Translations under genes and position numbers: made by a program
NCBI GenBank assembly: GCA_016783105.1
Contig: JADHXF010000025.1
Span: forward strand, 1-21,242
Direction: 5' to 3'
DNA: 21,242 nucleotides
DNA from: Dehalococcoidales bacterium
GTDB taxonomy: Bacteria; Chloroflexota; Dehalococcoidia; Dehalococcoidales; RBG-16-60-22
The notes under the pieces: generated by a model
Databases searched by the model: none
What the model was told of the DNA's origin: nothing
What the model saw: the letters and a program-made list of their open reading frames with translations, nothing else
In this document: piece after piece, positions 16,199 to 21,084 of the stretch
Layout: each line of letters begins with the position of its first letter
How positions within the stretch are numbered: the stretch's first letter is position 1

Positions 16199-16393
16199 AT
16201 GCCACTAACTGCAGGCATGATTTCTGAGAGGTTTAATAAATTTATTGATAATACTGAATTGCTATTAACCTCGGCGATGGGACTGCCCAATAGCTTGGTG
16301 GTTGTTAGACATCGCTTAAAAGGGCTCACAGAACAAGCCCAAGATACTGCAAAAGGCTTAAATAAGATTCTGGAAAACTTGAAGGTAAAGTAG
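16199..16393 (+). CDS. Small ORF in a truncated sister element (uncertain)
   Basis: 64-aa frame of hydrophilic, helix-rich character ending RHRLKGLTEQAQDTAKGLNKILENLKVK. It starts at the point where recombinase homology on the other strand stops (about 16212) and ends 20 bases before the terminal repeat at 16413. Internal ATG 16217 is an alternative start; neither has a good ribosome site. It may be the 3' end of a cargo gene whose 5' part was lost. No family is recognised and it may not be expressed. The overlapping long minus-strand frame in this stretch is rich in Phe and Leu and looks like its shadow. Confidence 0.3.
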   Translation: MPLTAGMISERFNKFIDNTELLLTSAMGLPNSLVVVRHRLKGLTEQAQDTAKGLNKILENLKVK

Positions 16394-16412
16394 AATAATA
16401 TGAATAGTAAAG

Positions 16413-16435
16413 AACAACTAAGATTGAGTAGAACC
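16413..16435. repeat. Third copy of the terminal inverted repeat
   Basis: Reading inward on the minus strand from 16435 the sequence is GGTTCTACTCAATCTTAGTT and continues GTT; it matches the left end of the 607-bp element at 22 of 23 bases. It marks the right end of a related, left-truncated element covering about 16213-16435. No matching 8-bp target duplication was found for it. Confidence 0.7.
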
Positions 16436-16450
16436 GAGGCTTGCATTCAT

Positions 16451-16480
16451 TTGACGAAGAGGCTTTCTTTAGTGTATAAT
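16451..16480 (+). promoter_or_regulatory. Sigma70-type promoter of the zinc-ribbon gene
   Basis: TTGACG (16451-16456), 18-base spacer, perfect TATAAT (16475-16480). The start is expected near 16487, leaving an AT-rich leader of about 110 bases before the ATG at 16597. It is the best promoter match on the plus strand in the accessory region. Confidence 0.7.
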
Positions 16481-16596
16481 GTATCCGTAGTTCAAGTTCA
16501 GGTTATTACAAACTTCTTTATAGAATCCCCTCAGATTCAAATCAAGTACTGGATGGCCCGAGCTCTAGCTAAATAATTAAGAGAGGAGGTCATCCA

Positions 16597-16923
16597 ATGA
16601 GTTTTCAGGACAAGACCATCGAATGTTCCGATTGCGGTAATACTTTTACCTTTAGCGCTGAGGAACAGGAACAGTTTCAGTCGAGAGGCTATACCAACGA
16701 ACCCAAACGCTGTCCCGATTGCCGTCAAGCTAGGAAAGCACGACAGTACGGAAACAGCGACAATAGCTATGGTAATAATAGCCACGGCTATACCCCCCGA
16801 CGCCAAATGTTCCCTACAGTGTGCTCCGAGTGTGGCAAGGAAACTGAAGTACCGTTTGAACCCCGTGAGGGCAGACCTGTGTATTGCAGTGATTGCTACC
16901 GTAAAGTCAGAGTAAGCAGTTAA
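16597..16923 (+). CDS. Double zinc-ribbon protein with CxxC-x17-CxxC domain
   Basis: 108-aa protein with two Cys4 zinc sites. The N-terminal one is CSDC-x25-CPDC, like the 'probable zinc-ribbon' (zf-trcl) family, and starts at about residue 10. The C-terminal one is CSECGKETEVPFEP to YCSDC, exactly CxxC-x17-CxxC, a module known as a stand-alone or repeated domain in many environmental bacteria and archaea. A Gly/Ser/Asn/Tyr-rich linker (YGNSDNSYGNNSHGY) joins them. A GAGGAGGT ribosome site precedes ATG 16597. The flexible basic linker suggests nucleic-acid or protein binding, but the role is unknown. Confidence 0.85.
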   Translation: MSFQDKTIECSDCGNTFTFSAEEQEQFQSRGYTNEPKRCPDCRQARKARQYGNSDNSYGNNSHGYTPRRQMFPTVCSECGKETEVPFEPREGRPVYCSDCYRKVRVSS

Positions 16924-16947
16924 CCTTGAATTAGTCTGCGAAACGAA

Positions 16948-16977
16948 CATGGGCTGAGCGATATCGCTCAGCTCATG
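16948..16977 (+). terminator. 30-bp near-perfect palindrome after the zinc-ribbon gene
   Basis: The half-sites CATGGGCTGAGCGAT and ATCGCTCAGCTCATG pair with one mismatch and no loop. It lies 25 bases after the zinc-ribbon stop and is followed by TCTATCTTTA, a weak T-tract. It could be a terminator for that gene, or an operator for the 127-aa gene that begins 43 bases on. Confidence 0.5.
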
Positions 16978-17019
16978 TCTATCTTTAGACGGTCAGGATT
17001 CACCGGACAGAAGGTGTCT

Positions 17020-17403
17020 ATGGTAACAAAAAACAGAGCAAAAACAATTGAATTCGTTGACCAAGATGAGGGCTTCATTAAGAAGCTTACCGAAGACATC
17101 GGCTGTCATTATTTTAAGGCCAATGAACGTACTTATAACCTTAACAAATTTGCCTCTGATATTCACAGTAAAATGGGTGTTTTCGCATGGGTTCACAAAG
17201 AAGACAGCAATTGTTTCTGGATATCTACGAGAAAGATTTGGGTAGAAGAAGCCCAGGCTAAGGCAATGGCCGGTAGAAAGGCATCAGGAATAAATTACTT
17301 TACCAGAGATACCCAGCAAGCAGAGGACAGTGTTAGTTTTGACACACAAGATGGTTATGAAAAGACTGTAAGTGCGCTAAGACTAATTAAAAAAGTACGG
17401 TAG
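17020..17403 (+). CDS. Uncharacterised 127-aa protein
   Basis: I do not recognise this family. ATG 17020 (MVTKNRAKTIEFVDQDEGF) is chosen over ATG 16975, which lies inside the palindrome; AGAAGGTG sits just before 17020. The product is mixed alpha/beta in look and soluble. It has an aromatic-rich middle (KMGVFAWVHKEDSNCFWIST) and a charged end with SALRLIKKVR. No zinc, membrane or catalytic motif stands out. It follows the zinc-ribbon gene on the same strand and precedes the IS3 remnant. Confidence 0.6.
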   Translation: MVTKNRAKTIEFVDQDEGFIKKLTEDIGCHYFKANERTYNLNKFASDIHSKMGVFAWVHKEDSNCFWISTRKIWVEEAQAKAMAGRKASGINYFTRDTQQAEDSVSFDTQDGYEKTVSALRLIKKVR

Positions 17404-17440
17404 CTTGTCACTGCACAACCAGACACATCATTCGACGTAT

Positions 17441-17811
17441 TGACCTGCCCCAAGTAATTGTACCACTTTCTAAGTTAGAGTTGCCGGCATAATTACTGGC
17501 ATTATAGCTTCAAGAGCGGGTGGTCGATAGCGTAAAGCACTATGTGACCGTATCCGATTATACTCTTCAGCCATTCCCCTATCAATCCCCTTGCCTCTAG
17601 CTTTGTGTAAGCTAGTAATGCTACTGCTACAAACAGATAAATAGGCTTTGCCTGGAGTGCTAGAAAGCAACACAATTGCAATTACAGAGTAACCTGATAT
17701 AAAAGGATTAGTTGATTTTGGTAGTGTGGGGGTGAGCTGCCGTCAGTGGATATTGTGATCGTGACTGTAGTGTTTCTATGCATAATTGAATCAGTTTTTT
17801 GAGGCAGGTCA
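17441..17811 (-). mobile_element. Internally deleted IS3-family element (371 bp)
   Basis: The ends are inverted: TGACCTGCCCC at 17441 and GGCAGGTCA ending at 17811, which reads inward as TGACCTGCCTCAAAAAA. The latter resembles the left end of the larger IS3 element at 19627 (TGGCCTGCCCCCCAAAAA). Inside are only the last codons of a transposase, read on the minus strand, so most of the element has been deleted while both tips remain. No clear target duplication is seen beside it. Such MITE-like forms could be moved by a related transposase. Confidence 0.7.
17470..17574 (-). pseudogene. IS3-type transposase OrfB, C-terminal fragment
   Basis: The minus-strand frame encodes EEYNRIRSHSALRYRPPALE, which is the hallmark end of IS3/IS481-group integrase-core transposases (consensus EYNxxRPHSxLGYRPPxPE). 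It then runs to a stop at 17470, 26 bases from the element tip. The catalytic DDE part is missing. The frame is open further upstream but shows no transposase similarity there. Confidence 0.8.
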
Positions 17812-17813
17812 AT

Positions 17814-17838
17814 CCCTGAGGCGTGTGGAATGTGGTTA
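17814..17838 (+). repeat. Direct repeat copy 1, left of the response regulator
   Basis: CCCTGAGGCGTGTGGAATGT plus GGTTA. It matches 18870-18893 in the same orientation, apart from one gap and two or three substitutions. It starts just outside the IS3 remnant. The 17839-17937 stretch after it holds nothing else I can identify. Confidence 0.45.
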
Positions 17839-17937
17839 TGGTTTTAGAGACAGGATATAGAGGAATCTACCCCACAAGGTGTCACGCAAAACAACCGCAA
17901 GCAAAAGAAGGAATAAAAGGTTCAAGTGGGCTAGCTC

Positions 17938-18612
17938 TTAAGCGATAGAGATTATACCCTGTTTTGCGGCGATAACTACCGCGTCGGTACGGGCATTGGC
18001 ATTTAGTTTACGCAGGATTGAGGTAACGTGATTTTTAATGGTTTGTTCGCTAATGTCAAACTCATAAGCAGTCTTCTTATTAGTATAGCCCTGAGCTATA
18101 CATCGAAGAACTTCCTTCTCTCTAGGAGTTAGCGGTGAGATAAAGCCTTCAGCTTCACTCCGCCAAGAGGGCTCTTGAAACTGCAGTAACACCTGTTCCG
18201 CTAATTTTGGTTCGGCACCAAGGTTTTCATTTATGGGGTATTCACCATGAGCTACACGCCTAATCGTATCGACTAGTTCGTTAACGGTAGCTTCTTTGCT
18301 CAAATAAGCACTGGCTTGGGCTTTGAGCGCCTGAAAGAGTTGAGTATCATCCTGACGTGAAGTCAGCACTACCACGCCAGTATTAGGCAAGCGCTGTTTT
18401 ACCTTACGAGCCAACTGCAAGCCACTGTCAGAAGGAGCATCAATATCCACCAGTGCTACATCTGGTGGCATAATATCGATAGCCGACAGCACTTCGGCAT
18501 TAACGCCAGTAGTACCTGAGATTTCTATATCTTCTATACCAGAGAGTGAACGCTCTATTCCTTGCCGAAATAGGACCTGCTGACTGACTATGAGGACTTG
18601 TATCATATTCAT
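17938..18612 (-). CDS. LuxR/NarL-type response regulator with degenerate receiver
   Basis: 224-aa transcription regulator. The receiver domain (1-120) keeps the phospho-acceptor position Asp56 (ALVDIDAP), Thr84 and Lys106, but the paired acidic residues near the N-terminus (normally DD in ILIVDDH) are replaced by Ser10-Gln11 (VLIVSQQVLF). This pocket binds the Mg2+ needed for phosphorylation. The C-terminal LuxR helix-turn-helix is intact: LTPREKEVLRCIAQGYTNKK, then SEQTIKNHVTSILRKL. No histidine kinase is adjacent. An AAGG ribosome site precedes ATG 18612; ATG 18606 is a close alternative. It sits between two direct repeats. Confidence 0.88.
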   Translation of the reverse strand: MNMIQVLIVSQQVLFRQGIERSLSGIEDIEISGTTGVNAEVLSAIDIMPPDVALVDIDAPSDSGLQLARKVKQRLPNTGVVVLTSRQDDTQLFQALKAQASAYLSKEATVNELVDTIRRVAHGEYPINENLGAEPKLAEQVLLQFQEPSWRSEAEGFISPLTPREKEVLRCIAQGYTNKKTAYEFDISEQTIKNHVTSILRKLNANARTDAVVIAAKQGIISIA

Positions 18613-18657
18613 TAGCCTTATCTGAGTCTATCCGCACTGCAGCCAACTGAAAAAATA

Positions 18658-18670
18658 TCACCGAAGGTGA
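18658..18670 (-). promoter_or_regulatory. Start-site hairpin with T-tract in the response-regulator leader
   Basis: On the minus strand TCACC-TTC-GGTGA forms a 5-bp stem with a 3-base loop, followed after TA by six T residues (18650-18655). It begins about 4 bases after the -10, so it covers the predicted start of the transcript. Confidence 0.45.
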
Positions 18671-18674
18671 GTTA

Positions 18675-18702
18675 ATTATAGTCCTATTTGGTAGAGTGTC
18701 AA
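18675..18702 (-). promoter_or_regulatory. Consensus promoter of the response regulator
   Basis: Minus-strand TTGACA (18697-18702), 16-base spacer and TATAAT (18675-18680); both hexamers are perfect. The start should lie near 18668, giving a leader of about 56 bases. Confidence 0.75.
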
Positions 18703-19013
18703 TATCAGGATGGCATCATCACAACACACCCTACTTCCCGTTTAGCCTTTCGCTTGCCACGTAGCCCAAATAACCTTGAAACGTAAAGGGATGTATAGGT
18801 GCAATAACCAAAACGCATAGTGAAGTATTACTTACACTTACAGCTCGTCTTTATTAGGAAACAAGAGACCCCTGGGCGTGCGGAATGTAGTTACTACAAC
18901 CGAGAGGGAGGTGGTGGTGAAGGACTAGAGTAAACTTTACACTAACTGGTTGCTATCCCTTTGGTCTATTCCCCTTGGCATTAGCCACCATCACCTCCAC
19001 CATCATCTTCTAC
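18703..19013. other. Gene-free stretch between response regulator promoter and csp
   Basis: No convincing gene is seen on either strand. It holds the second direct repeat (18870-18893), a spaced inverted repeat GGAGGTGGTGGTG (18907-18919) with CACCATCACCTCC (18986-18998; 12 of 13 pairs), and, at 18981-19013, ten codons in frame after the cold-shock stop (see findings). Confidence 0.5.
18870..18893 (+). repeat. Direct repeat copy 2, right of the response regulator
   Basis: CCCTGGGCGTGCGGAATGTA plus GTTA, the partner of 17814-17838. The two copies bracket the response regulator gene and its promoter, about 1 kb apart. Confidence 0.45.
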
Positions 19014-19220
19014 CTAAGTCTCGGTAAGCCTCACCTTAACTGCTGCGGAGCGACCGTCACGTCCCTGACTCACCTCAAATTCCACTTCCTGCCCTTCGCT
19101 AAGGCTACTAAATTCCACTCCTTCAAGATCGTTGCGATGGAAGAAGAGGTCTGTTTCATCCTCTGTCTTGATAAACCCAAAACCACGGTCCGTGAGCGTT
19201 TTGATTGTGCCTTTTGGCAT
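19014..19220 (-). CDS. cold-shock domain protein
   Basis: 68-aa single-stranded RNA/DNA-binding protein of the CspA family. The OB-fold signatures RNP1 GFGFIK (about 13-18) and RNP2 DLFFHR (24-29) are present, and the length is normal. AAGGAGGTG lies just before ATG 19220. It follows the small zinc-binding gene by 22 bases and probably shares its promoter. The TAG stop is followed in frame by ten codons for an acidic, glycine-rich tail, then TAA. Confidence 0.93.
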   Translation of the reverse strand: MPKGTIKTLTDRGFGFIKTEDETDLFFHRNDLEGVEFSSLSEGQEVEFEVSQGRDGRSAAVKVRLTET

Positions 19221-19242
19221 AGGACACCTCCTTAATGACTAA

Positions 19243-19473
19243 TTAGTTATCATACTCAGGTTCAACGTCAGTCAGCTCTGGCAGGAAAAGGACACTATGC
19301 TCCTTGCCAGAAGACGTAGAATCCGTCCATGAGTTACTGAACTCTTTTTCAGCACCGCATAACTTACATCTACCTTTACTTATCGACCCACTAGGTGATT
19401 CTATTAGCCAATAATGCCCACATTCCCTCTTTACTTGGGTTTCTAGTTGTTCCACTGCCTCTCTCATCTCCAT
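19243..19473 (-). CDS. Small zinc-finger-like protein upstream of csp
   Basis: 76-aa protein with CGHYW followed 19 residues later by CKLCG (ECGHYWLIES to GRCKLCGAEKEFSNS). Cys and His in the first half and CxxC in the second suggest one zinc site. Short proteins with a C-x-H-x-W and CxxCG layout of this kind occur in Chloroflexota, but I cannot name the family. The N-terminus is a short charged helix and the C-terminus is acidic (ELTDVEPEYDN). ATG 19473 has only a weak ribosome site. It is the first gene of a pair with csp, behind the promoter at 19534-19560, so a shared stress or RNA-linked role is possible. Confidence 0.72.
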   Translation of the reverse strand: MEMREAVEQLETQVKRECGHYWLIESPSGSISKGRCKLCGAEKEFSNSWTDSTSSGKEHSVLFLPELTDVEPEYDN

Positions 19474-19497
19474 TTATTACTATAACCAACACAAAAA

Positions 19498-19526
19498 ATT
19501 AGCAGTCGAGTCATTCGACTGCTAAT
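19498..19526 (-). promoter_or_regulatory. Perfect 12-bp hairpin with T-tract at the leader start
   Basis: ATTAGCAGTCGA and TCGACTGCTAAT pair without mismatch around a 5-base loop. On the minus strand six T residues follow (19493-19498). It has the form of an intrinsic terminator but begins right at the predicted start of the zinc-finger/csp transcript. It could instead end a former upstream minus-strand transcript. Confidence 0.7.
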
Positions 19527-19533
19527 AATCCAT

Positions 19534-19560
19534 ATTATAGGACAGTAAATGTTTTGTCAA
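19534..19560 (-). promoter_or_regulatory. Promoter of the zinc-finger/csp pair
   Basis: Minus-strand TTGACA (19555-19560) and TATAAT (19534-19539); both are perfect but the spacer is only 15 bases. The start falls near 19527, so the hairpin at 19498-19526 would be the very 5' end of the RNA. Confidence 0.65.
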
Positions 19561-19694
19561 GTAGCTATAAATAACATTGTCAATAGTGCCCATATATCTT
19601 TATCGGACCCCCGCTCCCAGACCCACTGGCCTGCCCCCCAAAAAGGAGTCCAGTTTTGATGTTAGACTGGAACTGAAAATAAAGGGGGTAAATC

Positions 19695-19973
19695 ATGGTC
19701 AAGAAATCGCATTCTCCGGAGCAGGTCATCAACAAGCTGCGCGAAGCTGAGATCCTGCTGAATCAAGGAGCTAGCGTCGGCGAAGCCTGCCGGAAGATAG
19801 GTATCACCGAACAGACGTACTATCGGTGGCGTAGAGAGTACGGCGGTATGCGGGTTGAGCAGGCAAAACGGCTAAAAGATCTGGAGAAGGAGAATGTCCG
19901 GCTCAAGAAGCTGGTAGCCGACATCTCCCTGGATAATGCCATTCTGAAAGAGGCGGCGGAGGGAAACTTCTAA
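19695..19973 (+). CDS. IS3-family transposase OrfA
   Basis: 92-aa DNA-binding part of the transposase. It starts MVKKSHSPEQVINKLREAEI and has a helix-turn-helix (GASVGEACRKIGITEQTYYRWR) and a leucine-zipper-like helix (RLKDLEKENVRLKKLVADISLDN), ending KEAAEGNF. ATG 19695 follows AAAGGGGG. Its last sense codons overlap the GGGAAAC slippery site from which OrfB is read. Confidence 0.93.
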   Translation: MVKKSHSPEQVINKLREAEILLNQGASVGEACRKIGITEQTYYRWRREYGGMRVEQAKRLKDLEKENVRLKKLVADISLDNAILKEAAEGNF

Positions 19974-20040
19974 GCCCGTCAAAGAGACGCAAGTCCATTC
20001 TGTGTGTACAGAGGAAGCTTGGCGTCTCCGAGAGGCGGGC
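19961..20040 (+). promoter_or_regulatory. Programmed -1 frameshift signal of the IS3 transposase
   Basis: Slippery heptamer G GGA AAC (19961-19967) in the orfA frame is followed by TTC and the TAA stop. Six bases after it a nested stem begins: GCCCG (19974-19978) with CGGGC (20036-20040), GAGACGC (19984-19990) with GCGTCTC (20022-20028), and an inner CTGT/ACAG hairpin. A shift of -1 enters the orfB frame as GKLLSPSKRR. Confidence 0.8.
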
Positions 20041-20044
20041 GTGT

Positions 20045-20848
20045 ATGGTAGTTGGTCAGGCCAGAAAGACGCAGCGGCGTACCCCACGTATAACGGACGA
20101 GGAGGAATGGCTAAGAGCCCGGATCATTGAACTGGCGACCCGGTATGGCAGGTATGGTTATCGCAGGATTACGGCATTACTCAATCAGAATCCAAAGGAA
20201 CATCCGGTGAATCACAAGAGGGTGGAAGGACTGAAGGTGCCAAAGAAGCAACCGAAACGAAGAAGGCTGTGGCTCAATGACGGATCGTGTATCAGACTCC
20301 GTCCACAGCACAAGGATCATGTCTGGAGCTATGATTTCGTCATGGCATGGACTACCAATGGCAAAGCCTTTCGAATACTCGTAATCATTGACGAATACAC
20401 TCGGGAATGCCTGGTAATGATGGTGGCCCGGCATATTACATCTGGGGATGTCATTGAACAGCTGTATGAGTTGTTTCTTTTGAGAGGAGTTCCTGAGCAT
20501 ATCAGATCAGACAATGGCCCTGAGTTTACCTCAAAGGCGGTGTGTAAGTGGTTGAATCGGGTCGCAGTGAAGACTCTGTTTATTGAACCCGGTAGCCCAT
20601 GGGAGAACGGTTACGTCGAATCACTCAACAGTAAACTGAGGGATGAATTACTGAATGGTGAGATCTTCACAACCCTGACCGAAGCGAAGGTATTGATTGA
20701 GCAATGGAGAAGGGAGTACAATCAGGTGCGTCCTCATAGCTCGCTTGGTTACCGGCATGCCAGGAGGGGGAATCGCGGGTGGCTGCCAACACCTTTGACA
20801 CAATACTGGATAATATTTCCAAAAAACGAGACGTTAGAAAAATGTTAG
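20045..20848 (+). CDS. IS3-family transposase OrfB, integrase core, damaged
   Basis: Catalytic half of the transposase. The DDE triad is seen at Asp97 (WSYDFV), Asp156 (RSDNGPEF) and Glu192 (ENGYVESLNSKLRDEL), with the standard 35-residue DE spacing. It should be made as an OrfAB fusion, because the frame is open back to the slippery site and encodes SKRRKSILCVQRKLGVSERRA before ATG 20045. Two defects appear: the usual stretch between HKRV and EGLKVPKK seems about six residues short, and after PHSSLGYR the expected PPAPEA is replaced by HARRGNRGW. The gene is probably inactive. Confidence 0.85.
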   Translation: MVVGQARKTQRRTPRITDEEEWLRARIIELATRYGRYGYRRITALLNQNPKEHPVNHKRVEGLKVPKKQPKRRRLWLNDGSCIRLRPQHKDHVWSYDFVMAWTTNGKAFRILVIIDEYTRECLVMMVARHITSGDVIEQLYELFLLRGVPEHIRSDNGPEFTSKAVCKWLNRVAVKTLFIEPGSPWENGYVESLNSKLRDELLNGEIFTTLTEAKVLIEQWRREYNQVRPHSSLGYRHARRGNRGWLPTPLTQYWIIFPKNETLEKC

Positions 20849-20898
20849 AAGAAGTGGATGGGGTCGAGTGTAGGCCGTACAGGTCTTTGAACCTGTGA
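20755..20898 (+). pseudogene. C-terminal fragment of an unknown gene fused to the IS3 end
   Basis: In a frame different from orfB the sequence reads QEGESRVAANTFDTILDNIS, then KKRDVRKMLEEVDGVE and CRPYRSLNL to a stop at 20898. The helical, charged character looks coding, and it starts just where OrfB similarity stops. It may be the 3' end of a gene joined to the truncated IS. No start codon or family is recognised. Confidence 0.3.
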
Positions 20899-21084
20899 CA
20901 CCCTGATTAAAAGATACAGACGTATTGTTCCACCTGGTAATAAAAAACAACTTTAAGTCGCATATTGTTTGGAATATAGCTTCATTTTGTACCCTGTAGT
21001 ACTGTACTTTTTCACGCGCAGAAGTTCGTTAGCAAAAATGCTAGCAAAATTATGCTTCGAGTAATTGAAATTCTATTCTGTAGT
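20899..21084. other. Gene-free stretch before the right-edge gene
   Basis: AT-rich. Nearby there is a hairpin ACAGGT/ACCTGT (20879-20896), and at about 21030-21043 TAGCA-4 nt-TGCTA, which could weakly terminate the right-edge gene. No gene is seen. Confidence 0.4.

Larger units (their letters stand above)
14981..16212 (-). pseudogene. large serine recombinase, C-terminal remnant, frameshifted and interrupted
   Basis: The 5' piece (15733 to about 16212) encodes the zinc-ribbon and coiled-coil region: PYYHCYRKG, CSCPEIKSEAIEAEVWN, then a long charged helix to SLAKKINIEL. The 3' piece (14981-15125) resumes with ENLDFTGKQELLRLLVEK and, in another frame, ILYNGQSIEILTIIPMGEQL and HPIHRGG, the usual end of these recombinases. 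Removing the 607-bp insertion plus one target-site copy joins IEL to ENLDF in frame. A missing base in a homopolymer run (15064-15068) explains the later frameshift. The catalytic N-terminal domain is absent. Mobile-element integrases of this type usually lie at one end of an island. The right boundary near 16212 is approximate. Confidence 0.82.
19627..20760 (+). mobile_element. IS3-family insertion sequence, right end lost
   Basis: The left tip is TGGCCTGCCCCCCAAAAA at 19627, matching the tips of the remnant at 17441-17811. A short stem TCCAGT/ACTGGA (19649-19671) lies before the transposase, as is common in IS elements to limit read-through. It contains orfA and orfB in the usual -1 arrangement. 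No GGCAGGTCA tip is found to the right, and the orfB end is abnormal, so the right end has been deleted near 20750-20760. The right coordinate is approximate. Confidence 0.8.

Noticed and set aside
15126..16435. Single 1.3-kb composite element bounded by the two best-matching tips
   Set aside because: The flanking 8 bases differ (CAACTCTA against GAGGCTTG), whereas the inner 607-bp unit has identical flanks and restores the recombinase frame.
16213..16446. N-terminal 80 residues of the long minus-strand frame that holds the recombinase fragment
   Set aside because: The Phe/Leu/Ser-rich sequence is the shadow of the plus-strand ORF in the sister element and is not recombinase-like; recombinase similarity begins near PYYHCYRKG.
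16400..16576. 58-aa plus-strand ORF (starts MNSKEQLRLSRTEACIHLTK)
   Set aside because: It spans the element tip at 16413-16435 and contains the strong promoter of the zinc-ribbon gene, and it has no good ribosome site; likely chance.
18907..18998. Long-spaced GGAGGTGGTGGTG / CACCATCACCTCC inverted repeat as a regulatory stem
   Set aside because: The loop is about 66 bases and one arm is explained by the Gly/Asp codons after the csp stop; low complexity makes chance pairing likely.
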